DNA of 64,000 nt from Amycolatopsis sp. GM8 (GCF_021653975.1 NZ_JAJKFK010000004.1:742936-806935), one strand, 5' to 3'; counted from the first letter of the stretch, positions 16,450 to 26,487 are shown. Notes: generated from the sequence alone by a model not told the origin. Made by a program: numbers and translations.

Positions 16450-18621
16450 ATGTTCGCTCGCATCGGGCGGTTCGCCGCCGATCACGCACGAGCCGTCCTC
16501 GCCATCGCCGTCCTGCTCATGATCGGCGCCGGGGCACTCGGTATGACCGCCTTCGGCAAGCTCCAGTCGCAGGGGTTCACCGACCCCGGCGCGGAGTCCA
16601 GCCAGGCCCAGGACCTCATCCAGCGCGACTTCGGCGGCGGCGCCAACTTCCTGCTGCTGGTCCAGGCGAAGACCGGCACAGTCGACGACGCGGCCGCCCG
16701 CGCCGCCGGCACGGAGCTCGCCACCCGCGTCGCCGCCGACCGCGACCTGACCGGCGCCGCCTCCTACTGGCAGACCGGCGCGCCCGCGCTGAAATCGGCC
16801 GACGGCCGCTCGGCGCTCATCGTCGCGCACGCCGCCGACCAGGACAGCGTCGCCGGCATCGCCGACCGCTACGCAGGAAACGACGGGCCCGTCACCATCA
16901 CCGCGGGCGGTGGCGCCGTCGCCAACGCGAACGTCAGCGACCAGGTCGGCAAGGACCTGCTGCGCGCGGAGATGATCGCCGTGCCGATCATCGCGATCCT
17001 GCTGGTGATCGTGTTCGGCAGCCTCGTCGCCGCGCTGCTGCCCCTCGTCGTCGGCGGGATCGCCGTTCTGGGCACGTTCGCGGAGCTGTCCATCCTCGGC
17101 TCGGTCACCGATGTGTCGGTGTTCGCGATCAACCTGACCACCGCGCTCGGCCTCGGACTCGGCATCGACTACGCGCTGCTGACCGTGAACCGGTTCCGGG
17201 AGGAACTGGCCGCGAACCCTGACGTGCGCACCGCGGTGACCCGGACGGTGTCCAGCGCCGGGCGCACCATCGCGTTCAGCGCCGCCACGGTCGCCGTCGC
17301 GCTCGCCGCGCTGCTGCTGTTCCCGCTGTACTTCCTGCGCTCGTTCGCCTACGCCGGGATCGGGGTGATCGTGATCGCGATGCTCGGCGCGGTCGTCGTG
17401 CTGCCCGCCCTGCTCAAGGTGCTCGGCCCGCGGGTCAACGCCGGACGGCTGCCGTGGGGACGCTCGATGAGCACCGTCTCGCCGTGGTGGGCGCGGCTCG
17501 CCGGCGCCACGCTGCGCCGTCCGGTGCGCGCCGCGCTGCCCGTGCTGGTGCTGCTCGTGCTGGCCGCGATCCCGCTGTTCACCGTGCAGTTCGGCACCCC
17601 CGACGAGCGCGTGCTGCAGCCGCCCGCCCCCAGCCGGGTGGTCGGCGACGTACTGCGCGCCGATTTCCCGCAGAACGACAGCCGCGCGATCCAGGTGGTG
17701 ACCGTCGGCGAGCCCGGTGCCGCGCTGGGCGGCTACGCGCAACGCCTGTCCGAGCTGCCCGGCGTCACGCGCGTGGCGTCCAGTGCGGGCGAGTACAGCC
17801 AGGGCCGCGCGCTGGGCCTCTCCCCCGCCGACGCGACACTCGCGGCCCGTGACAGCCAGCGGCTCACCGTGCTGCTGGACACCACGGACTCCCGCTCGGC
17901 CGAAGCGCAGAACCTGGTCCAGCAGATCCGGCGGACCCCGGCGCCGGCCGAGGTCAAGGTCGGCGGTGACGCCGCAGTGCTGGTGGACTCGAAGCACGCG
18001 ATCGCGAGCCGGCTGCCGCTGGCCGGTGGGCTGATCGCGGTGACCACGTTCATCCTGCTGTTCCTGTTCACCGGCAGCGTGCTGCAGCCGCTGCGGGCGC
18101 TGCTGTTCAACCTGCTGAGCCTGTCGGCGACGCTCGGGCTGATGGTGCTGGTGTTCCAGCACGGGTTCCTGTCCGGCACGCTCGGCTTCACCCCGCTGCC
18201 GCTGGACACGAGCATGCTGATGTTGTTGTTCTGCATCGCGTTCGGGCTGTCGATGGACTACGAGGTGTTCGTGATCAGCCGGATCAAGGAGGCGCACGAC
18301 CACGGCGCCGGCCCGCGCGAGGCCGTGATCCACGGCCTGTCCCGGTCCGGGCGGATCGTGACCGCCGCCGCAGTGCTGCTGTCGGTCAGCCTGTTCGCGT
18401 TCGGCACCAGCGGGGTCAGCTTCATCCAGATGTTCGGCATCGGCACCGGCCTCGCCGTGCTGCTCGACGCCACGCTGGTGCGCGGCGTGCTGCTGCCCGC
18501 CGGGATGCGGCTGCTCGGCCGGCACGCGTGGTGGGCACCGGGTCCCTTGCGGCGCCTGCACTCCCGGGTCGGTCTGACCGAGGCGGAGGCGCCGCGGGAG
18601 CCGGTCAGTTCAGCGCCGTGA
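16450..18621 (+). CDS. MMPL family RND-type transporter
   Basis: The 723-residue protein has the two-repeat layout of MMPL/HPE transporters. A first membrane helix and extracytoplasmic domain (residues about 12-180) are followed by five to six helices, then a second extracytoplasmic domain and five to six more helices. The GLGLGIDYALL motif in the first half and FGLSMDYEVFVISR in the second are the proton-relay Asp-Tyr motifs of the family. The ATG at 16450 is preferred because the first hydrophobic helix starts 10 residues later. MMPL proteins export lipids or drugs by proton antiport. Control by the divergent TetR gene suggests an inducible efflux pump. Confidence 0.92.
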   Translation: MFARIGRFAADHARAVLAIAVLLMIGAGALGMTAFGKLQSQGFTDPGAESSQAQDLIQRDFGGGANFLLLVQAKTGTVDDAAARAAGTELATRVAADRDLTGAASYWQTGAPALKSADGRSALIVAHAADQDSVAGIADRYAGNDGPVTITAGGGAVANANVSDQVGKDLLRAEMIAVPIIAILLVIVFGSLVAALLPLVVGGIAVLGTFAELSILGSVTDVSVFAINLTTALGLGLGIDYALLTVNRFREELAANPDVRTAVTRTVSSAGRTIAFSAATVAVALAALLLFPLYFLRSFAYAGIGVIVIAMLGAVVVLPALLKVLGPRVNAGRLPWGRSMSTVSPWWARLAGATLRRPVRAALPVLVLLVLAAIPLFTVQFGTPDERVLQPPAPSRVVGDVLRADFPQNDSRAIQVVTVGEPGAALGGYAQRLSELPGVTRVASSAGEYSQGRALGLSPADATLAARDSQRLTVLLDTTDSRSAEAQNLVQQIRRTPAPAEVKVGGDAAVLVDSKHAIASRLPLAGGLIAVTTFILLFLFTGSVLQPLRALLFNLLSLSATLGLMVLVFQHGFLSGTLGFTPLPLDTSMLMLLFCIAFGLSMDYEVFVISRIKEAHDHGAGPREAVIHGLSRSGRIVTAAAVLLSVSLFAFGTSGVSFIQMFGIGTGLAVLLDATLVRGVLLPAGMRLLGRHAWWAPGPLRRLHSRVGLTEAEAPREPVSSAP

Positions 18622-19165
18622 TGCCGTACACGTAGGTGCCCGGATGCGTCGCCGCGTCTTGGCGCAGCACACCGAACCTGAAGGGCCAGGCCACCCGCAG
18701 CGGGGTGGTCTGGCCCGGCGGGATGCTGACGATCTCGTTCGGCACCCAGCCGCCGTCCTGCAGCAGGAACAGCATCGCCGCGCCGCGCTCGCCCGGTGCG
18801 AGCACGATGCTCCGCGGACCGTCGTCGACGCGGGGCAGCGAGTAGGTGGGCCCGAAGGCCGGATCGTTGGGTCCGGCCAGGTCGACGCCCGGCGCGCCGT
18901 GCAGATCGCACGGGTGGCTGGAGACGTTCTGGTAGACCAGCGGCACCTGGTCCTGGCCGGCCGCGGTCTGGGTCATCGTGCCCAGGCTCAGCGCGAGATC
19001 ACCCGTGGCGCAGCGCGGCGTGCTCGCCGGCGTGGCCGTGGTGACCGCCGCGACGGCCTGTGCGGTCGCCGGCGAGGGCGCCTGGGCACCCGTCGTCGTG
19101 CCGCACGCGCTCAAGGCCAGCGCCGCGGCGGCCAGCGTCACAGCAGTCGTCTTGCCCCGATTCAT
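18605..19165 (-). CDS. DUF4232 domain lipoprotein
   Basis: The 186-residue product starts with a lipoprotein signal (MNRGKTTAVTLAAAALALSAC, with lipobox ALSAC) and an Ala/Thr linker. A DUF4232 domain of about 130 residues follows, beginning CATGDLALSL and including VYQNVSSHPCDLHGAPGVDL. DUF4232 domains are secreted, Ig-like and of unknown function, common in actinobacteria. GGGGGAGGACC precedes the ATG. Its 3' end overlaps the convergent MMPL gene by 17 bp. Confidence 0.85.
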   Translation of the reverse strand: MNRGKTTAVTLAAAALALSACGTTTGAQAPSPATAQAVAAVTTATPASTPRCATGDLALSLGTMTQTAAGQDQVPLVYQNVSSHPCDLHGAPGVDLAGPNDPAFGPTYSLPRVDDGPRSIVLAPGERGAAMLFLLQDGGWVPNEIVSIPPGQTTPLRVAWPFRFGVLRQDAATHPGTYVYGITALN

Positions 19166-19240
19166 GGTCCTCCCCCGATCTTGCTTACAAGAGGAGGACG
19201 CACGACCCCGCCCGCGGGTGCAGTCACGGACGGGGGAAGA

Positions 19241-20599
19241 TCACAACGAGCTGATCAGCCTGTCCACCCGCTCGTCCACCGCGCGGAACGGGTCCTTGCA
19301 CAGCACGGTCCGCTGCGCCTGGTCGTTGAGCTTCAGGTGCACCCAGTCGACGGTGAAGTCGCGGCCCGCGGCCTGGGCGGCGGCGATGAAGTCACCGCGC
19401 AGCTTGGCCCGCGTCGTCTGCGGCGGGGTGTCCTTCGCCAGCTCGATCTCGCCGTCGTCGGTGATCCGGCGGACCAAACCCTTGCGCTGCAACAGGTCGA
19501 AGATCCCCCGGCCACGCCGGATGTCGTGGTAGGCCAGATCCAGCTGCGCCACCCGCGGGCTGGAGAGGTCCAGGTTGTGCTTCGCGCGGTAGCGCTCCAC
19601 CAGCCGGTGCTTGATGGCCCAGTCGATCTCGGTGTCGATCATCGAGAAGTCCTGCTGCTCCACCGCGTCCAGCGCGCGGCCCCACAGCTCGATGACGCGG
19701 CGCGCGGTCGGGCCCGAGTCGTTCGCCTTCACGTGCTGCACGGCGCGGCCGTAGTACTCGCGCTGGATGTCCAGCGCCGAGGCCTCCCGCCCGCCGGCGA
19801 GGCGCACCGGGCGCCGGCCGGTCAGGTCGTGGCTGATCTCGCGGATCGCGCGGATCGGGTTGTCCAGGGTGAAGTCGCGGAACTGCACGCCCTGCTCGAT
19901 CATCTCCAGCACCAGGTGCGCGGTGCCGACCTTGAGCAGGGTCGTCGGCTCGGCCATGTTCGAATCGCCCACGATGACGTGCAGCCGCCGGTAGCGCTCG
20001 GCGTCGGCGTGCGGCTCGTCGCGGGTGTTGATGATCGGCCGCGACCGCGTGGTGGCGCTCGACACGCCTTCCCAGATGTGTTCCGCCCGCTGGGAAAGGC
20101 AGTACACCGCGCCCCGCGGGGTCTGCAGGACCTTGCCCGCGCCGCAGATCAGCTGCCGGGTGACGAGAAAGGGCAGCAGCACGTCCGCGATCCGCGAGAA
20201 CTCCCCCGCACGGGTGACGAGATAGTTCTCGTGGCAGCCGTAGGAGTTACCCGCGGAGTCGGTGTTGTTCTTGAACAGGAAGATGTCGCCGCCGATGCCC
20301 TCGTCGGCCAGCCGGCGCTCGGCGTCCACCAGCAGATCCTCGAGGATCCGCTCACCGGCCTTGTCGTGCGTGACCAGCTGGACGAGGTCGTCGCACTCCG
20401 CGGTCGCGTACTCCGGGTGCGAGCCCACGTCGAGGTAGAGCCTCGAGCCGTTGGACAGGAACACGTTCGACGAGCGTCCCCAGGACACGACTCGCCGGAA
20501 CAGGTACCGGGCGACCTCGTCCGGCGAGAGCCGACGCTGGCCGTGAAAGGTGCACGTGACCCCGAACTCGGTCTCGATGCCAAAAATCCGCCGCTGCAT
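19241..20599 (-). CDS. pafA: Pup--protein ligase PafA
   Basis: PafA uses ATP to phosphorylate the C-terminal Glu of Pup and joins it to target lysines, marking proteins for the proteasome. The 452-residue protein begins [15 protein letters not shown] and has the carboxylate-amine ligase core of the glutamine synthetase fold ([53 protein letters not shown]). It lacks the extra loop that distinguishes Dop. It is on the same strand as prcA but separated from it by a strong hairpin terminator (20705-20739), so it probably has its own promoter. Confidence 0.96.
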   Translation of the reverse strand: MQRRIFGIETEFGVTCTFHGQRRLSPDEVARYLFRRVVSWGRSSNVFLSNGSRLYLDVGSHPEYATAECDDLVQLVTHDKAGERILEDLLVDAERRLADEGIGGDIFLFKNNTDSAGNSYGCHENYLVTRAGEFSRIADVLLPFLVTRQLICGAGKVLQTPRGAVYCLSQRAEHIWEGVSSATTRSRPIINTRDEPHADAERYRRLHVIVGDSNMAEPTTLLKVGTAHLVLEMIEQGVQFRDFTLDNPIRAIREISHDLTGRRPVRLAGGREASALDIQREYYGRAVQHVKANDSGPTARRVIELWGRALDAVEQQDFSMIDTEIDWAIKHRLVERYRAKHNLDLSSPRVAQLDLAYHDIRRGRGIFDLLQRKGLVRRITDDGEIELAKDTPPQTTRAKLRGDFIAAAQAAGRDFTVDWVHLKLNDQAQRTVLCKDPFRAVDERVDRLISSL

Positions 20600-20704
20600 T
20601 ACTCAATGCTAGGCGCTTTCCCGTGTGCGGAGGTGCGCCGATCGGGCGGCGACACGCCGATAATCCGTGACCGGCCGGTTCACCTGCGGTTTCGCCGGGC
20701 GCGA

Positions 20705-20739
20705 CGAACGAGCCCCGGGGGTCACCCGGGGCTCGTTCG
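20705..20739 (-). terminator. Hairpin terminator after prcA
   Basis: A perfect 15-bp inverted repeat (arms 20705-20719 and 20725-20739, CGAACGAGCCCCGGG in the left arm, 5-nt loop) lies 13 bp downstream of the prcA stop and 105 bp upstream of the pafA start. There is no U-run, as is usual for actinobacterial terminators. It probably ends the dop/pup/prcB/prcA transcript. Confidence 0.75.
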
Positions 20740-20752
20740 CGATCTCGTGCGA

Positions 20753-21520
20753 TCAGCCGGCGGAGTCGCCGTTCGACGAAGCCTCGCCGCCCTCCGCCGG
20801 CTTCTCCTCGCCGTCGGTGGCGGGCTCCGGCTCCGCGGGCAGCAGCGCGTCGAGCGCCGCGCCCGTGATGCGCCGGAACGCGCGCCGCGGCCGGTTGCGG
20901 TCCAGCACGGCCACCTCGAGCTTCACCGGCTCGGTCTCGCCGTTGTTCGGGGAGGTCGAGCGCAGCGTGCGCACCGCCATCGGCAGCACCTGCTCCAGCT
21001 CGGCGTCCTCCTCGAACTCCTCCTTGAGCTTGTTGATGATCGGCTCGGTCTGCCCGCCCATCACCACGAACTGCGGCTCGTCGAAGATCGACCCGTCGTA
21101 GGTCAGCCGGAACAGCTGGTCGTCCGCCGAGGTGGCGCCGACCTCGGCCACGCAGATCTCCACCTCGTACGGCTTGAGCTGCTCGGTGAAGATGCTGCCC
21201 AGGGTGGCCGCGTACGCGTTCGCCAGCGCGCGGGCGCTGACGTCGCGGCGGTCGTACTGGTAGCCCTTGAGGTCCGCGTGCCGGATGCCGGCCACCCGCA
21301 GGTTCTCGAACTCGCTGTACCGGCCGACCGCGGCGAACCCGATGCGGTCGTAGATCTCGGAGAACTTGTGCAGCGTCGTCGACGGGTTCTCGGCGACGAA
21401 CAGCACGCCACCCGCGTACTTCAGCACCACGACACTGCGCCCGCGCGCGATGCCCTTGCGAGCGAGCTCCGAGCGCTCGCGCATCAACTGCTCGGGCGAG
21501 GCGTACAGCGGCATCGTCAC
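20753..21520 (-). CDS. prcA: 20S proteasome subunit alpha PrcA
   Basis: The 255-residue alpha subunit forms the outer rings and gate of the 20S core particle. It opens with the gating segment [25 protein letters not shown] and the [17 protein letters not shown] strand pair, and it lacks an N-terminal nucleophile. A Glu/Pro-rich C-terminal tail follows the fold, as in other actinobacteria. It lies 48 bp downstream of prcB. The alpha ring docks Mpa, whose C-terminus GQYL is encoded at 27103-28911. Confidence 0.95.
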   Translation of the reverse strand: MTMPLYASPEQLMRERSELARKGIARGRSVVVLKYAGGVLFVAENPSTTLHKFSEIYDRIGFAAVGRYSEFENLRVAGIRHADLKGYQYDRRDVSARALANAYAATLGSIFTEQLKPYEVEICVAEVGATSADDQLFRLTYDGSIFDEPQFVVMGGQTEPIINKLKEEFEEDAELEQVLPMAVRTLRSTSPNNGETEPVKLEVAVLDRNRPRRAFRRITGAALDALLPAEPEPATDGEEKPAEGGEASSNGDSAG

Positions 21521-21568
21521 GGTGTCGGCTCCAAAGTGCGCTCGAAGGTTCGGTGGGACAACGGAAAC

Positions 21569-22429
21569 TCAGCTGCGGCCCGAGGCGGCCTGTTCGCGGC
21601 GGCCCTCGACGACCGCCTCGGCGATCGCCGCGGCCTGGTCGGCGGGCAGCAGCTCGGCGCCGCGCTCGGCGGTGATCGTGACGACCGTGGGGAAGATCCG
21701 GCGCACCAGGTCCGGCCCGCCGGTCGCCGTGTCGTCGTCGGCCGCGTCGTACAGCGATTCGATGGCGCTGCGGATCGCGGCCTCTTCCGAGGCGTCGGGG
21801 TCGTAGAGCTTCTTCAGCGCGGATTTCGCGAACAGGGAACCGGAACCGATCGCGTGGTAGCCCGCGCTCTCCTCGTACCGGCCGCCGGTCACGTCGTAGG
21901 ACACGATCCGCCCGGCGCGCTTCGGGTCGTCGGCCTCGATGTCGTAGCCGACGAACAGCGGCAGCACCGCCAGGCCCGCCATCGCGACCTCGAGGTTGCC
22001 CTTGACCATCGTCGCGAGCTTGTTCGTCTTGCCGTCCAGCGACAGCGAGACGCCCTCGATCTTCTCGTAGTGCGCGAGCTCGACGGCGTAGAGCCGGACC
22101 AGCTCGATCGCCAGCCCCGCGGTGCCCGCGATCCCGACCGCCGAGTACTCGTCGGTCACCGACACCTTGTCCATGTCGCGCGACGCGATCAGGTTGCCCG
22201 AGGTCGCCCGCCGGTCACCGGCGATCAGCACGCCGCCGGAGAAGGTCACCGCGACGATCGTGGTGCCGTGCGGCGCTTCCAGGTCCTTCGCGGACGCGGC
22301 CAGGCCGCCCCGGCGCCCCGGGAGCAGGTCAGGCGCCTGCATCTTCAGGAACTCGGCGAACGACGAGGTCGTGGTCGAGAAGTAGGCCGCGGGCAGCGAA
22401 GAACCCGAGGAGCCCGAGGTGTTGTCCAT
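21569..22429 (-). CDS. prcB: 20S proteasome subunit beta PrcB
   Basis: The 286-residue proteolytic subunit carries a propeptide of about 55 residues. Cleavage in [12 protein letters not shown] exposes Thr56 as the catalytic nucleophile. The motifs [14 protein letters not shown] (Asp/Arg of the active site) and [26 protein letters not shown] are typical. PrcB assembles with PrcA into a 28-subunit particle. It lies 71 bp downstream of pup and 48 bp upstream of prcA. Confidence 0.95.
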   Translation of the reverse strand: MDNTSGSSGSSLPAAYFSTTTSSFAEFLKMQAPDLLPGRRGGLAASAKDLEAPHGTTIVAVTFSGGVLIAGDRRATSGNLIASRDMDKVSVTDEYSAVGIAGTAGLAIELVRLYAVELAHYEKIEGVSLSLDGKTNKLATMVKGNLEVAMAGLAVLPLFVGYDIEADDPKRAGRIVSYDVTGGRYEESAGYHAIGSGSLFAKSALKKLYDPDASEEAAIRSAIESLYDAADDDTATGGPDLVRRIFPTVVTITAERGAELLPADQAAAIAEAVVEGRREQAASGRS

Positions 22430-22500
22430 GCGTGCTCGTGATTCCCATCAGGTCGGTGGGGCTGGCGGTGTGCTGAGCCTAGTGGCCGGGCGGCGTGTCT

Positions 22501-22695
22501 TTACTCGCCGCCCTTTTGCACGTAGGCGCGCACGAAGTCCTCGGCGTTCTCCTCCAGCACGTCGTCGATCTCGTCGAGGATCGTGTCGACGTCCTCGCCG
22601 AGCTTCTCCCGGCGTTCCTGGCCGGCCGGACCGCCGCCCTCGAACTCCTCGTCCGAGTCGCCGCCGCCGTGCTTTTCGATCTTTTCCTGAGCCAT
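22501..22695 (-). CDS. pup: Prokaryotic ubiquitin-like protein Pup
   Basis: The 64-residue, mostly disordered, acidic protein has the Pup signature: MAQEKIEK start, the helical Mpa-binding segment (EDVDTILDEIDDVLEENAEDF), and the C-terminus AYVQKGGE. Unlike M. tuberculosis Pup, which ends GGQ and must be deamidated by Dop, this one already ends in Glu and can be used by PafA directly. GGGAGGCGAG precedes the ATG. It lies between dop and prcB in the normal order. Confidence 0.97.
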   Translation of the reverse strand: MAQEKIEKHGGGDSDEEFEGGGPAGQERREKLGEDVDTILDEIDDVLEENAEDFVRAYVQKGGE

Positions 22696-22779
22696 CTCGC
22701 CTCCCGGTGAGCTGTTGGTTCCAGACTACCCAGTGGGAACGACAATCGGGGTACGTGAACGGATACGGGTCGACGTCGG

Positions 22780-24282
22780 TCAGTCGCTGCCGGTGAGGGC
22801 CTCGACCAGCTCCTCCGCCGTCGCCGAGCTGTCCAAGAGCTTCCCGACGTGGGCTTTCGTGCCCCGCAGCGGTTCGAGGGTCGGGATCCGCACGAGCGAT
22901 TCCTTGCCCACGTCGAAGATGACCGAATCCCAGGACGCCGCCGCGATCGACGCCGCGTACTTCTCCAGCGTGCGGCCGCGGAAGTAGGCCCGGGTGTCCT
23001 CCGGCGGGTTCGTGATCGCGTGCCGCACCTCGTCCTCGGACACCAGCCGCTTCATCGAACCCCGGGTGACCAGCCGGTTGTACAGGCCCTTGTCCAGGCG
23101 CACGTCGGAGTACTGCAGGTCGACCAGGTGCAGCCGCGGCGCGCCCCAGGCGAGCTGGTCACGCTGGCGGTAGCCCTCCAGCAGGCGCAGCTTCGCGACC
23201 CAGTCCAGCCGGTCGGCGCACTCCTGCGGGTCGCGGGCGAGCGCGTCGAGCACCTCGCCCCAGACCCGCAGCACCTCTTTCTCCTGCTCGTCGCCGCCCT
23301 CGCGCTCGAGGTGCGCAGCCGCCAGCTCGTGGTAGGCGAACTGGATCTCCAGGCCGGTGTACTTCTTGCCGCCGGCGAGCGGGACCTTCGTCTTGAGCGT
23401 CGGGTCGTGGCTGATCTGGTGCACCGAGCGGACCGGCTCGTCCAGCTTCAGCTCGTCGAACCGCTGGCCGGTCTCGATCATGTCCAGCACCAGCGCGGTG
23501 GTGCCGACCTTGAGGTACGTGGAGTACTCGGCCAGGTTCGCGTCGCCGATGATGACGTGCAGCCTGCGGTACTTGTCGGCGTCGGCGTGCGGCTCGTCGC
23601 GGGTGTTGATGATGCCGCGCTTGAGCGTGGTCTCCAGGCCGACCTCGACCTCGATGTAGTCCGAGCGCTGGGACAGCTGGAAGCCGGCCTCCTCGCCCTG
23701 CGGGCCGACGCCGACCCGGCCGGAGCCGGTGACGACCTGGCGCGAGACGAAGAACGGGGTGAGCCCGCCGATGACCGAGGTGAACGGCGTCGAGCGGGAC
23801 ATCAGGTAGTTCTCGTGGGTGCCGTAGCTGGCGCCCTTGCCGTCGACGTTGTTCTTGTACAGCTGCAGGGGCGGCTGGCCGGGCACGGTGGCGGCCTTGA
23901 GCGCGGCCTCCTCCATCACCCGCTCGCCCGCCTTGTCCCAGATCACCGCGTCGCGCGCGTTGGTGACCTCGGGCGCGGAGTACTCGGGGTGCGCGTGGTC
24001 GACGTAGAGCCGCGCCCCGTTGGTGAGGATGACGTTGGCCGCGCCGAGGTCCTCGACGTCGGGATCGTGCCCCGGCCCGCCGGGGCCGGCCAGGTCGAAC
24101 CCGCGGGCGTCCCGCAACGGGGACTCCACCTCGTAGTCCCATCTGGCCCGGCGCGCCCGGGGGATGTCGGCCGCGGCCGCGTAGGCCAGAACCACCTGTG
24201 TCGAGGTGAGCACCGGGTTCGCGGTCGCGTCGCCCGGCACCGCGATGCCGTACTCGACCTCGGTTCCCATGATCCGCCGCAT
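22780..24282 (-). CDS. dop: Depupylase / Pup deamidase Dop
   Basis: The 500-residue PafA paralogue begins [18 protein letters not shown]. It contains the Dop-specific loop region (about residues 40-75, with [15 protein letters not shown]) before the [10 protein letters not shown] metal/ATP motif, and later [17 protein letters not shown] and [19 protein letters not shown]. Dop removes Pup from substrates and, where Pup ends in Gln, converts it to Glu. Since this Pup ends in Glu, depupylation should be Dop's main task here. It is the first gene of the dop-pup-prcB-prcA run. Confidence 0.95.
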   Translation of the reverse strand: MRRIMGTEVEYGIAVPGDATANPVLTSTQVVLAYAAAADIPRARRARWDYEVESPLRDARGFDLAGPGGPGHDPDVEDLGAANVILTNGARLYVDHAHPEYSAPEVTNARDAVIWDKAGERVMEEAALKAATVPGQPPLQLYKNNVDGKGASYGTHENYLMSRSTPFTSVIGGLTPFFVSRQVVTGSGRVGVGPQGEEAGFQLSQRSDYIEVEVGLETTLKRGIINTRDEPHADADKYRRLHVIIGDANLAEYSTYLKVGTTALVLDMIETGQRFDELKLDEPVRSVHQISHDPTLKTKVPLAGGKKYTGLEIQFAYHELAAAHLEREGGDEQEKEVLRVWGEVLDALARDPQECADRLDWVAKLRLLEGYRQRDQLAWGAPRLHLVDLQYSDVRLDKGLYNRLVTRGSMKRLVSEDEVRHAITNPPEDTRAYFRGRTLEKYAASIAAASWDSVIFDVGKESLVRIPTLEPLRGTKAHVGKLLDSSATAEELVEALTGSD

Positions 24283-24371
24283 GTCCCAAGCCTACGGGTC
24301 GCCCCCGCGGCGGGTGCGTGGCGGCCACGTTGCGGCGCGGTAAACCACCCGGCCGCCCTAAGGTCGAGGCC

Positions 24372-24878
24372 GTGCACGACGAACTCGTCGCGATCTACGA
24401 CGCCACTGGCACCGTCACCGGCAGCGCCACCAGGGCGGACATGCGGGCGCGCGGCCTGTGGCACGCCGCCGGTGAGGTGCTGGTGCGCTCGGGCGACGGT
24501 GAAAGCGCTTACATTCACCGCCGGTCACCGGACAAGGACGTGTTTCCCGGACTGTGGGACTGCTGGGCGGGCGGTGTGGTCGCCGCGGGCGAGACCCCCG
24601 CCGAATGCGCTTTCCGGGAACTGGGCGAGGAACTGGGCATCCACACCGCGGAACTGGCGCCGTTGTTCACGCACGTCTTCGAGCGACCGCCGTACCGGTG
24701 CCACAACTTCACCTTCGAGACCCGCTGGCACGGCCCGATCGTGCACCAGCCCGAGGAGATCACCGAAGGCCGCTGGATGCCGCTGCGCGAACTACGGGTG
24801 TGGGCCGAAGACCCGGGCAGCCCGATGATCCCCGACGGGCGCGCCGGGATCCTGGAATGGTTCCGCCGCTACCGCTAG
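24372..24878 (+). CDS. NUDIX hydrolase
   Basis: The 168-residue protein carries the complete Nudix box GGVVAAGETPAECAFRELGEELGI (residues about 72-95: Gx5Ex7REUxEExGU), which binds the metal and diphosphate. Its layout (DELVAIYDATGTVTGSATRADMRARGLWH, then the YIHRRSPDKDVFPGLWD strand) resembles the isopentenyl-diphosphate isomerase/YfcD-like Nudix group. GTG at 24372 with AAGGTCGAGG in front is preferred over an upstream start. It is divergent from dop across an 89-bp gap and convergent with the following lipoprotein gene. The substrate is unknown. Confidence 0.9.
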   Translation: MHDELVAIYDATGTVTGSATRADMRARGLWHAAGEVLVRSGDGESAYIHRRSPDKDVFPGLWDCWAGGVVAAGETPAECAFRELGEELGIHTAELAPLFTHVFERPPYRCHNFTFETRWHGPIVHQPEEITEGRWMPLRELRVWAEDPGSPMIPDGRAGILEWFRRYR

Positions 24879-24891
24879 GAGGTTCCTGGCG

Positions 24892-25524
24892 TCAGGGCTG
24901 GGCCGGGAGTTTGCGGGCGGCCAGCGGGACGAGGCTCTTCACCGCGTCCGAGGCACGCGTCGTCGTGGTGGCCGTGACCTGCAGGCCCGACAGCACGTGC
25001 CCGGTCGCCAGCAGCACCGTGCAGGTGCCGTTCGCGCACCAGCCGCGCGCCGAATCGGCCCCGGCGGGCAGCGGGAAGCTGAGCTTCTGCCCGTCGCACT
25101 GCACCCGGCTCAGCACGTCGGTCGCGTTCTGGTCGAGGTAGCCGGTGACCTGCTGGATCAGCGTGGAACCACTGGTATAGGTCCAGCTCGCGCCGCGCGG
25201 ATCGCCCGCCGGCACCGAGTTGAAGCAGGGGCCCTTGTCCGGCCGCTCGGCCGCGGCGCGCACCCCCTCGCTCGCGAGATCGTCCTTGGTGAGCACCGCG
25301 GCGGCGACCTCGTCGGCGATCGCGTGCCGGGCGCTGCTCGACGCGGCGACAGCGGGATCCGGTGTGGCGGAAGAGGAAGGGGCCAGCGCGGGCGACGCGC
25401 TCGTCGTCGCGGCCGAGTTGCCCGGCGTGTTGTAGTAGGTCTCCAGGTCGTTGGGCCGGTCGGCGCAACCGGCGAGTCCGGCCAGCAGCACCACACTCAG
25501 GACCACTACCCGTCCGTGACGCAC
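24892..25524 (-). CDS. Secreted lipoprotein of unknown family
   Basis: The product of about 210 residues has a lipoprotein signal (RHGRVVVLSVVLLAGLAGC), a Ser/Ala/Pro-rich linker and a globular domain with four cysteines (GPCFNSVP, VQCDGQK, GWCANGTC) likely to form two disulfides. The fold pattern recalls secreted sensor-type lipoproteins of actinobacteria, but no named family is recognised. GTG at 25524, behind AAGGGGGGCGACTCG, is chosen because the signal peptide starts there. It ends 13 bp from the convergent NUDIX gene. Confidence 0.75.
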   Translation of the reverse strand: MRHGRVVVLSVVLLAGLAGCADRPNDLETYYNTPGNSAATTSASPALAPSSSATPDPAVAASSSARHAIADEVAAAVLTKDDLASEGVRAAAERPDKGPCFNSVPAGDPRGASWTYTSGSTLIQQVTGYLDQNATDVLSRVQCDGQKLSFPLPAGADSARGWCANGTCTVLLATGHVLSGLQVTATTTTRASDAVKSLVPLAARKLPAQP

Positions 25525-25578
25525 CGAGTCGCCCCCCTTACTGATCCGTAGCTGGGGCGCCGAGACTAGCGGAAGCAT

Positions 25579-26487
25579 TCATCTCCAATGCAAAGAGGAT
25601 CGCCGACCCCAGTACTCCCGCGGCGCTTCGGCCAGCGTCGCGAGCGCACGCAACTCGCCGTCGGCGAGATTCACCCTGGTAGCGGCCAGATTGGCGGCCA
25701 GCTGCGCCGGGCTGGCGGGCCCGACGAGCACCGTGGAAGCCCATGGCCGGGCGAGCACCGCCGCGACCGCGACCGCGTCCGGCCCGACCTTGTGCCGCGC
25801 CGCGATCCGCGCCAGCACCGGCGGCGGGGACACCACGAGCCTGCCGTTGGCGAGGGTTTCCTTGACCAGCACGAGGTTTCCGGCCGCGTGCGCGTCCGCG
25901 AGCGCGCGCCCGGCGGAGGGTTCAAGCAGGTTCCAGGTCGACTGCACCGCGGTGAAGATGGGTTTGCCGGCGACCTCCAGGTCGAACGCCCGCCGGATCA
26001 CCTCGCTCTGCCGGGGGCCGGATGTGGAGAACCCGACGCGCACGCCGTCGTCGCTGAGCGCGGAAAGCGCTCTCAGCAACGGCTCGTCACGGAACAGCGG
26101 GCTGTCCGTGGTGAGCGAATGCACCTGGTAGAGATTGATGGCCGAACCGAGCAGCGCGCGGCTTTCCGACCACTGGCGGGAAAAACTGCTCGCCGAGTGC
26201 TCCTTGACCTCGTGCATCGCCGCGTCCATCCGCCACGCGCCGACGTAGGTGTAGCCCCATTTGCTCGACACCGTCACGTCACCGTGGTTACGCCGGCCGA
26301 GCCAGCCGGCCAGGAACTCCTCGGCGCGGCCGTACGAGCGCGCGACGTCGAACCAGCGGACCCCGGCCTGGTAGGCGGCGTCGAGCACGGCATAGCTCGC
26401 CCGCCGCATCGTCTCGACATCGCGAGTCGCCGGAAGCTCCTCCACCCTGCCCAGATTGATGTACGCGGGCCGGCCCAACGCGGCCAA
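25579..26487 (-). CDS. Aldo/keto reductase
   Basis: The product of about 302 residues has the (beta/alpha)8 AKR catalytic set: Asp and Tyr in WFDVARSYGRAEE, Lys in VSSKWGYTY, His in LYQVHS. A late NADPH-binding segment is present (VGPDAVAVAAVLARPWASTVLVGP). AKRs reduce carbonyls with NADPH; the substrate is unknown. The TTG at 26487 is the first conventional start. However, CTG at 26505, just after GGGGAGGGCC, would add LRIGLG and restore the usual RLGLGLAALGRPAYINLGR beginning, so the true start may be 26505. A 23-bp inverted repeat (26533-26555) lies just upstream. Confidence 0.88.
   Translation of the reverse strand: MAALGRPAYINLGRVEELPATRDVETMRRASYAVLDAAYQAGVRWFDVARSYGRAEEFLAGWLGRRNHGDVTVSSKWGYTYVGAWRMDAAMHEVKEHSASSFSRQWSESRALLGSAINLYQVHSLTTDSPLFRDEPLLRALSALSDDGVRVGFSTSGPRQSEVIRRAFDLEVAGKPIFTAVQSTWNLLEPSAGRALADAHAAGNLVLVKETLANGRLVVSPPPVLARIAARHKVGPDAVAVAAVLARPWASTVLVGPASPAQLAANLAATRVNLADGELRALATLAEAPREYWGRRSSLHWR

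Noticed and set aside
18644-22441. Open frame of over 1200 codons on the plus strand across pafA, prcA and prcB
   Set aside because: It runs through three convincing minus-strand genes and their intergenic terminator, with no recognisable domain.
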